DNA from: Candidatus Pedobacter colombiensis
Lineage (GTDB): Bacteria > Bacteroidota > Bacteroidia > Sphingobacteriales > Sphingobacteriaceae
DNA: 64,000 nt
Assembly: GCA_029202485.1 (NCBI GenBank)
Contig: CP119313.1
Location: 2,728,001 to 2,792,000, forward strand
Direction of reading: 5' to 3'
A model generated the notes under the pieces. The model did not search any database. It was not told where the DNA came from and saw only the letters and a program-made list of their open reading frames with translations. Shown one piece after another: positions 53,732 to 60,954 of the stretch. Positions within the stretch are counted from its first letter, which is position 1; each line of letters begins with the position of its first letter. Made by a program: the position numbers and the translations under genes.

Positions 53732-56329
53732 TTAAAAGTTAAACCCTATAGACAAATACAGCATACTTGCTTCTTTTGAAGCTCCTACACTGGCCTGTAG
53801 TAAAATGACTTCACCGGGCATTATATACAAACCGCCGCCATAACCTTGGTGCCATCTGTCAGAATGTTCTCCCTTTTCCCATACACGGCCTATATCAGTA
53901 AAACCGACCATACCTACGGTTCCTGGAACCAGATAAGAAGTGAAGTTAAAGAGCTTTAATCTTAAATCTAAGTTATTGTAAAACATAGTGGTACCGGTAA
54001 AACGGTTGGTATTGAATCCTCGTAAACTGTTCACACCACCCAGTTGCATAGACTGAAAGAAGGTAGGATCTCCCAGGGTAGTTCCTCCACCGATACGATT
54101 GGCAATCACAAATCCCGATTTCCCGGGGTTGATATAGAAGCGGAATTCACTTCTTAATGCACCGTAACTATCACTGGTTTTATCCAATCGGTTTTGTGCT
54201 ATTAAAGATGTTTTCCAATAAATGCCTTTTTTAGGTATAGCTACATTATCCCTGGTATCATAAGTTAATCCGGCAGTTAAGCCACCATACAACTTATCAG
54301 AAAAAACTTCCTGACCCGGATTTGCAGCATTGTAATCATTTAAAAACCTTTTCTCGTTGGCAGCAGCTGAACTCGCATAATAAGAGAACAATAGACCTCC
54401 ATCAGCTCTTAAGCCTTTAGCAATTTGCCGTCCCAGCTTAATATCAGCATTAAGGTAATTGTAACGGTTTCTGTAATAAGCGATACCTGCTTCTCTGTCC
54501 AGCCCTTCGGCCTCAAAATCGGGGTGCGTTTTCGTAGTGTTATTACCTAATCCAAAGAAGTTACTCAGGTTATTAGGGCCAAGAAGATTGACATGTATGG
54601 TTAGATCATTATTGCCGATAGCCTTCTTAAAATCAGACACGTAATCTAATATAAATGATCTTCTACCTGTATTGTAGTTGGCCCAAAACTCATGTTTGCG
54701 TGCATAAGAGGATTTTCTGAAGCCTTGCTTTTCGATAATGTAACCTAAACCAATCTGTACTCCCTCATCAATGTTATAACCGCCATTCACAAGAACCCCG
54801 GAACGGTCATACAGAAAGCTGTTTTTATCAAAACGGTTAACCAACGAGTCTTTCGACAACCTGAATTTGGCCTGGGATTTATCGGGGAATTCACTTCCTC
54901 CATCTGGTCTATCATAGATGAAAGGTCTGTTCTTCACATCAGCTGCAATTTTATACTTATTGGCTGCCTCAGCACCAATTAAACGTACACGGATAGGTGA
55001 CGCGGATGATCCTTCAATAGAAAAGGTATCCTCTCCACCTATACCGAACAACCTCACCTCTTTGGTTACGCCCTTATTAAAAGTTCTTTTATAAACTAAT
55101 CTGCCCTGTTTTCCTTCTTTATTGATGTTATGAACAATCACCTCTACATCACCGTTCTCCAGATTCTTTACTTTAAAAATTTCCTTTTTACCAGATGCGG
55201 GTATATCAACGTTTATGGATAAGAATCTGTAATACTGCATAGCAAGTGTATCCAGCTTATCCCGTCTTGAGGTAAAACATCGGATTAGTTCTGGCCCTGA
55301 TAGCTTAAATACAGTGCCTGGCATTTTCCTGAATGCTTCATGGATCAGTTGATCAGTAAGTTTGCGTTGCACATATTTGACCTCTTTCTGCCAATCCTTT
55401 TCCGTCAGTTCATTTAAAAAGTACCGATCAAAGTAGCGCTCATTAAAATTCCAATGGTCTACATCCCTGATGTTATCGCTATAAGGCTGTAAATGCGTTT
55501 TAAGCCACTGATGGTTCAATACCCAGGGAAATACTCCCGACGTTTTATAGAACACTTTATCCCGGTCGCGAGGCACCGGCTCATAGACGGTTTCATTGCC
55601 ATCCTCCCTTGCCAGCCAACGCCAGTTATCCTCGTGTCTGTCCCAATCACCCAGTAAGAAATCGAGCAACCTTGCCCGTAGGGTTAAGCGCTGATCTGCC
55701 TGCGTATCATTATTTTTCTGGATCTTTTTTTGAGCCTTCTCGGTATTGTCGGTCTTCTCTTCAAAAGGACTTCTTTCCTCAATCAGGTAAACAGCATTAG
55801 CAAAATCTTTTCTATATTCTTTTAATCCGGGATCGTCGCCCACGTAGACTATTTCAGGTTTAGCATGTCCTAAACCCAATGCACCTGCTAAATCGGGCAC
55901 AACTAAAGCTGCGAAAGGGTGATTGGTGGAGACCTGATCCTGGGCAATATCTTTAGCTATAGTTGCCCTCAGATTTTCTGGCAGTCCCCGCTCCGGATAT
56001 TTCTGAACTGTACGCAATGCCCATTCTTTACCTGTAGGATCAACCATGCGGAGCGAACGGGTTTGCATCCCTCCTCCAAGCTTTACAATGGTTAATCCTC
56101 CTTTTTCTTTCTGAAGATCTATGATGCGCATTTTTACAGGCGTAGCCCATATTTTACGATAACTTTCGCCTAACCAGAACCGATGAAAACCGCTAACATT
56201 ATTATATTCGGGTGCAACTGCAATCGTAATGGAATCTTTCGAGGCAAGTCCCTGAGCCTTAATATCCATGGATACCACAAGACCAGAACCTGACAATAAC
56301 ACTGCAAAAAGCGTCTTCTTTAAATACAT
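53732..56329 (-). CDS. kinase-like domain fused to BamA/TamA-type outer-membrane beta-barrel
   Basis: An 865-aa envelope protein with a signal peptide (to about residue 25). The C-terminal half (about 530-865) is a BamA/TamA/ShlB-like surface-antigen barrel (DTRDNVAIPKKGIYWKTSL, MQLGGVNSLRGFNTNRFTG, GFTDIGRVWE, final Phe). The N-terminal part looks kinase-like to me: a Gly-rich loop LGGGMQTRS (about 84-92), a strand EWALRTVQK (102-110), a hinge-like VYLIEER (180-186), a catalytic-loop motif GDWDRHEDNW (227-236) and PRDRDKVF (253-260), as in HipA, PI3K or CotH-type kinases (DRHxxN then D). An Arg, not Lys, occupies the likely beta-3 position, so activity is open. Related N-terminal regions occur beside metallophosphoesterase domains in Bacteroidetes, as I recall. 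It is last in a four-gene operon. Confidence 0.72.
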   Translation of the reverse strand: MYLKKTLFAVLLSGSGLVVSMDIKAQGLASKDSITIAVAPEYNNVSGFHRFWLGESYRKIWATPVKMRIIDLQKEKGGLTIVKLGGGMQTRSLRMVDPTGKEWALRTVQKYPERGLPENLRATIAKDIAQDQVSTNHPFAALVVPDLAGALGLGHAKPEIVYVGDDPGLKEYRKDFANAVYLIEERSPFEEKTDNTEKAQKKIQKNNDTQADQRLTLRARLLDFLLGDWDRHEDNWRWLAREDGNETVYEPVPRDRDKVFYKTSGVFPWVLNHQWLKTHLQPYSDNIRDVDHWNFNERYFDRYFLNELTEKDWQKEVKYVQRKLTDQLIHEAFRKMPGTVFKLSGPELIRCFTSRRDKLDTLAMQYYRFLSINVDIPASGKKEIFKVKNLENGDVEVIVHNINKEGKQGRLVYKRTFNKGVTKEVRLFGIGGEDTFSIEGSSASPIRVRLIGAEAANKYKIAADVKNRPFIYDRPDGGSEFPDKSQAKFRLSKDSLVNRFDKNSFLYDRSGVLVNGGYNIDEGVQIGLGYIIEKQGFRKSSYARKHEFWANYNTGRRSFILDYVSDFKKAIGNNDLTIHVNLLGPNNLSNFFGLGNNTTKTHPDFEAEGLDREAGIAYYRNRYNYLNADIKLGRQIAKGLRADGGLLFSYYASSAAANEKRFLNDYNAANPGQEVFSDKLYGGLTAGLTYDTRDNVAIPKKGIYWKTSLIAQNRLDKTSDSYGALRSEFRFYINPGKSGFVIANRIGGGTTLGDPTFFQSMQLGGVNSLRGFNTNRFTGTTMFYNNLDLRLKLFNFTSYLVPGTVGMVGFTDIGRVWEKGEHSDRWHQGYGGGLYIMPGEVILLQASVGASKEASMLYLSIGFNF

Positions 56330-56340
56330 ACTTTAGCTAT

Positions 56341-58695
56341 TTAATATTTAACCCCTATTCTAAGCGCTTTTAATCCTTCTACACCCTGCAGCTCTTCCAA
56401 TTCAAGATGTTCAAGATCATCATTCAATAAGCGCTGATTCTGCAACTTTTTAATATAGCCATGGTAAGCTTTGGCCTCTGCACTGTTAAAATATACAATC
56501 GCTATTTTACCAGGCTGTGTAAGCCGTTCGTTCGTATCTTTAATCAACGCTTTATCGATCCGTTTCTTTACCATCTGGTAGCGGATGTTGTAACTACCCT
56601 CTACATCAAACCGCTGTTCATCAATCCTGAAACTGATATCGATCTGCTTCTCATAGACAAAAATAAGCTGCGTAGTTTCTAATGGGATAGAAAAATAAGG
56701 ACCTAAATTATTTGTTGTACGTGCTATTTCGGCAAGTATACGCAGTTGTCTTAACCTAAAATCGTGAACCATATTTTGAGAGAAGGCAATTCCTGGTGAA
56801 ATAGACTGACCAAGATAGATATCGAACTCTACACCATCCGTTCTGAATTTCTCGAAATAACAAGGATAAATACTTTGCAATTCAGCATTAAACTCATCCA
56901 GATGTCTGGTTACCGCTACGTTAATCATTTGCATACTTTTCTCGTAACGATCCCTATTTTCAAAGCTTTTCCTTTTATCCCCAATCAGTTTAAAATAATC
57001 ATCTACAATATCTCCAACTTCGGGATAGGTAGCTTTTAGATGCTGTAAAGAAATTGGTATCTGTCGTTGTAGATAGTCTTCCGTTTTAAAGATTTCCCGA
57101 TCGGATAGTTCATCCAGGTGTTTGTTATTCCATAAAGACACTCCTTCGGGGATTTCATTTTCAATACACGCTGCAGACCTTTCCTTTATCGCATTTAATG
57201 TATTTTCAAGCGTTTCAAAATGGAAATACAAATCTCTTCGTATAGCGCCATTACGTTGAATACTTGAATTTCTAATATCTATGGCACCATAAAATGGATA
57301 TACATCTTTAAAAAACACAGGTTCTATGGGAAAATTTCTATCCTTAGCACCTGATTGTATATAATTATAAGCAGCTTCATGAAAGAGCCATCTTACTGAA
57401 GGCTGTAAAGCGGTAAACTTATCTGTAATTACATCCTGAATTTCGTTGTTGAAATCGATAATGACATTCTGAAACAGTTGTGCTAACAATGGAAATGCGG
57501 CCTCAATTTTACTTAGTGTGTTTCCGTTAAACTGACTCGAATCTTTTGTATACAATTCCAGGCATCCAACAAAACGGGCATTATAATACAATGGAAAGAG
57601 TGCATAAGCTTTAATGCCTTCATGCCCCAAGAGTTTTAACGTTGGGTATTGCTGTTGATCCTCTTCAGTGATCTCCGGAAAAATTAAAGTACGCGGATTT
57701 TTGATATAATCTTCAATCAGTCCATTGTGTTCCATTTCATCCTGACCATGCTCTCTTCCAAGCTGAATTAAAATACTGTTGAAACCTGAAAGCTCGCTGA
57801 GCTGTAACTTGTTATTTAGTTTGATGTAAGGAATCATACCAAAATCAATATGATCCGTCCCCACAAGTGTTTTTAAGGCCGTAGAGATCTCTTTGGTATG
57901 CAATCCTTGCTGCGATTCGTTATGATCTATGATCAGATTTTTAACTGTATCCAATGCATATTCACTTGTAACATCGGTTAAGGTAACAATCGAAATCCCT
58001 TCTATAGTAAATATTTGAGGAGGGATAAGCTTAGTTAAGATCTTTAGGGTATTTCTTTCATCTTTGATGTAATCTTTAACATCTTTTAGGTTATACTCCG
58101 GCAACTTAATGCTGGTCGTGATATCCAAAAATCGGGTATCTACATTTAGCCTGTAATATTTAAGTAAACGTGTATCAGGATCTATAATTGAATGAATAAC
58201 CAACTGGTTACCGGTTAAGGAGAAGTTGTAAAACCGCTCCATAATGATATTATAAAATGCAGACAACAAGCTTTTCTCCATTTCCTTTTTAGAGGGCAGG
58301 CTGAGATCTGTTTTTAGATTACATTTTGTGGCGTCCATCAAAACGCTGTAAAAAGCGTCTGTACCATAATGAAAGCATGGAGATATGGGCGTACCTAATG
58401 CCCAGTATTGTTGTTTTTCATCATTGATGATAGGCGATAAAGCTGTGTAGATCAGTTCAAAAAGCGAAATATATTTACCTGCATCTTCATTAGAGATCGG
58501 ATATTTAAGTTCAGGATATTTATTAAACTCTTCGAGTATATATCTGTAAAAATTGATTTTAGCAGTCTTTTCGGTCTCCAGTCTCCCTTCAATATAATTA
58601 ATAAAAGGACGTAGAGAGAGCTTTATATTAGCGCCAACAAGCTCCTGACCGGAGCCATTTATACCCTTATTTAGATTTAGCGTTATGGCTTGCAT
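56341..58695 (-). CDS. large GAF domain-containing cytoplasmic protein
   Basis: A 784-aa soluble protein with no signal peptide or TM segment. Residues about 265-420 form a GAF domain (FNSILIQLGREHGQDEM ... TLIFPEI ... GIKAYALFPLYYNARFVGCLELYTK ... LLAQLFQNVI), a fold that often binds cyclic nucleotides, haem or other small ligands. The N-terminal 260 and C-terminal 350 residues are helical and have no family I recognise. There is no output domain such as a kinase, cyclase or HTH. It overlaps the preceding propeller gene by 1 nt and is followed after 11 bp by the kinase-like/barrel gene. A signalling role is an inference from the GAF domain and neighbours. Confidence 0.8.
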   Translation of the reverse strand: MQAITLNLNKGINGSGQELVGANIKLSLRPFINYIEGRLETEKTAKINFYRYILEEFNKYPELKYPISNEDAGKYISLFELIYTALSPIINDEKQQYWALGTPISPCFHYGTDAFYSVLMDATKCNLKTDLSLPSKKEMEKSLLSAFYNIIMERFYNFSLTGNQLVIHSIIDPDTRLLKYYRLNVDTRFLDITTSIKLPEYNLKDVKDYIKDERNTLKILTKLIPPQIFTIEGISIVTLTDVTSEYALDTVKNLIIDHNESQQGLHTKEISTALKTLVGTDHIDFGMIPYIKLNNKLQLSELSGFNSILIQLGREHGQDEMEHNGLIEDYIKNPRTLIFPEITEEDQQQYPTLKLLGHEGIKAYALFPLYYNARFVGCLELYTKDSSQFNGNTLSKIEAAFPLLAQLFQNVIIDFNNEIQDVITDKFTALQPSVRWLFHEAAYNYIQSGAKDRNFPIEPVFFKDVYPFYGAIDIRNSSIQRNGAIRRDLYFHFETLENTLNAIKERSAACIENEIPEGVSLWNNKHLDELSDREIFKTEDYLQRQIPISLQHLKATYPEVGDIVDDYFKLIGDKRKSFENRDRYEKSMQMINVAVTRHLDEFNAELQSIYPCYFEKFRTDGVEFDIYLGQSISPGIAFSQNMVHDFRLRQLRILAEIARTTNNLGPYFSIPLETTQLIFVYEKQIDISFRIDEQRFDVEGSYNIRYQMVKKRIDKALIKDTNERLTQPGKIAIVYFNSAEAKAYHGYIKKLQNQRLLNDDLEHLELEELQGVEGLKALRIGVKY

Positions 58696-59570
58696 TATTT
58701 ATGTAATCTAAATTTCAAAATATTGCCATCAGTAATCTCATCTCCTTCATTAGATATATACAGGTTCATCGCATTATCAAAAGCAATTCCTTCGGGTTGA
58801 TTAAACGTTGATGAGTTTAAACGATGAGCTTCTTTAATTCTCCAATTGGCATCAGTGACCAGCAACATTTTATTGGTAGATGACAGCACATACCATTCAT
58901 TTGTCCTGATGTTCCTCGCTAATGCAGAGGGCCTTAAGCTTGGTTTTAGCTTAGGATCAAGCGCTTTGATCTGGTTTAAGTTGAGCTTAAAGGTACCTGC
59001 CGGGGATAAATTATCCGTTTCAGGTTTATAATCGAAAATATAGCCTGTAACTTGTTCTTTTTGTTTGTCTATATCGCATTTCTTGCATAAAACATAAATC
59101 TTATTGTTTTGGATATCCGCATATAAGCCTTCATACTCGCCCTTTGGAACCAGCTTTTTCCTTTCCTTAACTTTATCGGAGGATTTTTTTACGGCTTCAG
59201 AAAAGGGAAATGAATATAACGTACCATTACTTTTCAGCACAAATACAGTTTCCTTAAAAATAGCCAGATCTTCAAAATCACCTTTAGTTGCAAATTTCAT
59301 GTGGTATTGCTTTGGAACACCCCATTTCTGCCGAAACAACTTACCGTCCTCATCCTGAATACTATAAACAGTATCACTATTACCATTATAAAAGGCTATA
59401 CCAGATATTTCCAGCAAACTTGAGGGCGTTTTAAATTTCTCGGGTTTATTAAAATCGTAGCCTTTAGGGCTGGTATATTTATTGACTGGGTTTTTACAGG
59501 CGTATGATCCAAAAATGGATAAGGCAATGGTGATGTATAAAAAGTTGAGGTAAAATCGTCTCATAAGCAT
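58695..59570 (-). CDS. SdiA-regulated-family beta-propeller lipoprotein
   Basis: A 291-aa lipoprotein (signal to about Cys25 in IFGSYACKN). The mature part is a six-bladed propeller of the SdiA-regulated/YjiK-like group: LLEISGIAFYNGNSDTVYSIQDEDGKLF, KGEYEGLYADIQNNKIYVLCKKC and STFNQPEGIAFDNAMNLYISNEGDE. The paired CKKCDID cysteines inside a blade are unusual and could bind metal or form a disulfide. Overlaps the GAF gene by 1 nt (start/stop), so the two are translationally coupled. Function is unknown. Confidence 0.85.
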   Translation of the reverse strand: MLMRRFYLNFLYITIALSIFGSYACKNPVNKYTSPKGYDFNKPEKFKTPSSLLEISGIAFYNGNSDTVYSIQDEDGKLFRQKWGVPKQYHMKFATKGDFEDLAIFKETVFVLKSNGTLYSFPFSEAVKKSSDKVKERKKLVPKGEYEGLYADIQNNKIYVLCKKCDIDKQKEQVTGYIFDYKPETDNLSPAGTFKLNLNQIKALDPKLKPSLRPSALARNIRTNEWYVLSSTNKMLLVTDANWRIKEAHRLNSSTFNQPEGIAFDNAMNLYISNEGDEITDGNILKFRLHK

Positions 59571-59586
59571 GTTTAGTTAGTTATCC

Positions 59587-60768
59587 TTACATAGTTACTA
59601 CTGCCGAAGCGATGATGAAAGCTAAAACGGCAGCTACAATACCGAACATAAATACATTGTAGGCAATTCTTAACAAGCGGTATTTACGGCCAAGGACTAC
59701 CCCTTGAGCATATACATCCCGAATTAAACTCCCATAAAGAAAATCTCTGTCATCCATCATTTTAAGCATTCCATTTTGGTAATCCGCGAGACTCATCCGG
59801 TAAAAATTACCAAAAAAGAGCAGGTTTACGCGTTTTTCCTCGATATCTGCAGGGGTAAATACGCCTTCAGGGATTGACGGGCGGGTAGCCAGGATTGAAA
59901 ATACCATGGTTACCACACAGACTATTAACAATAGCATTGTAGGAATGATCAAATGTGGGTTATCTTCCAGCTTGCGCAGCAGTAAACTCAAAATCACCGA
60001 CAATATAATGGAGTTGGTAGATATCATGATGTGGGCCTTATTATCGGCCATATCACTCAATCGTTGATGATTTGCAGAAGAAACCCTAAACATGGTTTCG
60101 ACCCCACGCTCCGGTTTATCACTCTTTTTCTTTTTATCTGCTTTTGAAACGGCTGTTGTCCCTTCTGCTGTCTGGGTTATTAGCTTGTTTTCCATTTCGG
60201 CAAGGTTCTGTGCTTTTTTATCGTTTAGTAAATGCTGGCAAAAATCTGTATGATAATGATGGGCTTTAAAAAGCGCTATGGTTTTAATCCGCCATTCGTT
60301 TTTATCAATTTCCTTATTGCAAAAGGCTTCTGCCTCTTTACGCATCAGCCTGTTTCTTTCTTTAAAACTATCGCTTCCCAAATGGAATAAGTCTGCATCA
60401 CAAACAATCTGCTGCAACAAGCCAACAGGATTTTGAGGCATTTTTGTAGCCATAATACAGCCTCCAACTAAAGTAATTGTGTCTTTATCTACGCCCTTTT
60501 CCGTTAAAAAATCGGTAGCAAGGCCTTCGCCTTTGGCTTCGTGCTGATTACAGTCAAACAAATAGCCTATATCGTGAAACCAACTTGCCGCAGTTACAAT
60601 AAAAAAATCCTGCTCTGATAATTGATAATGATCAGCTATTCTAGCTGCATTTTCAACTACCTGTTCTGTATGATGTAAATTGTGATAAACAAAGCGCTCG
60701 TCCTTTTGCGCCAGGAATAAGCTTGCAACATGGGTACGAAGCTGATCTAATATTTCCCTGTACTGCAT
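59587..60768 (-). CDS. HD-domain hydrolase fused to PycTM (Pycsar effector-like) membrane domain
   Basis: A 393-aa inner-membrane protein. Residues about 1-190 form an HD phosphohydrolase with all metal ligands: His33 in HHTEQV, His65-Asp66 in WFHDIGY and Asp124/126 in CDADLF. Residues about 225-393 carry three TM helices (about 247-264, 272-293, 369-391) with the signature RLSDMADNKAHIMISTNSIILS and LLFFGNFYRMSLADY, as in the Pycsar effector (PycTM/DUF5706) family, which permeabilises membranes on cyclic UMP/CMP sensing. No uridylate/cytidylate cyclase gene is beside it. The HD domain could hydrolyse a signal nucleotide. First gene of a four-gene unit. Confidence 0.85.
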   Translation of the reverse strand: MQYREILDQLRTHVASLFLAQKDERFVYHNLHHTEQVVENAARIADHYQLSEQDFFIVTAASWFHDIGYLFDCNQHEAKGEGLATDFLTEKGVDKDTITLVGGCIMATKMPQNPVGLLQQIVCDADLFHLGSDSFKERNRLMRKEAEAFCNKEIDKNEWRIKTIALFKAHHYHTDFCQHLLNDKKAQNLAEMENKLITQTAEGTTAVSKADKKKKSDKPERGVETMFRVSSANHQRLSDMADNKAHIMISTNSIILSVILSLLLRKLEDNPHLIIPTMLLLIVCVVTMVFSILATRPSIPEGVFTPADIEEKRVNLLFFGNFYRMSLADYQNGMLKMMDDRDFLYGSLIRDVYAQGVVLGRKYRLLRIAYNVFMFGIVAAVLAFIIASAVVTM

Positions 60769-60954
60769 CTCTTATATTTTTATAGTAAAAATTCCCATGA
60801 TCACCATGTTCCATTCCATGCATAAATATGAGGCTTTTAATTTTACTGTACAATCACGCTACTAAAAAAATGATTAGTATCATATTTGGTGGTGACTTTA
60901 GTCATAGCAAAAAGTGACACCTTGACTGAACTTTGGTCAAAATTGATTTGATCT
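60769..60954. promoter_or_regulatory. divergent promoter region with FNR-like and other TGAC/GTCA dyads
   Basis: This 186-bp gap between the HD-PycTM operon and ccoI holds TGAC-TTTA-GTCA (60893-60904), which has the 4-bp spacing of Crp/FNR-family sites, and TTGAC-N9-GTCAA (60922-60940). An oxygen-sensing FNR-type regulator of the cbb3 locus would be expected to bind here. It also could touch the divergent HD-PycTM gene. Confidence 0.45.
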
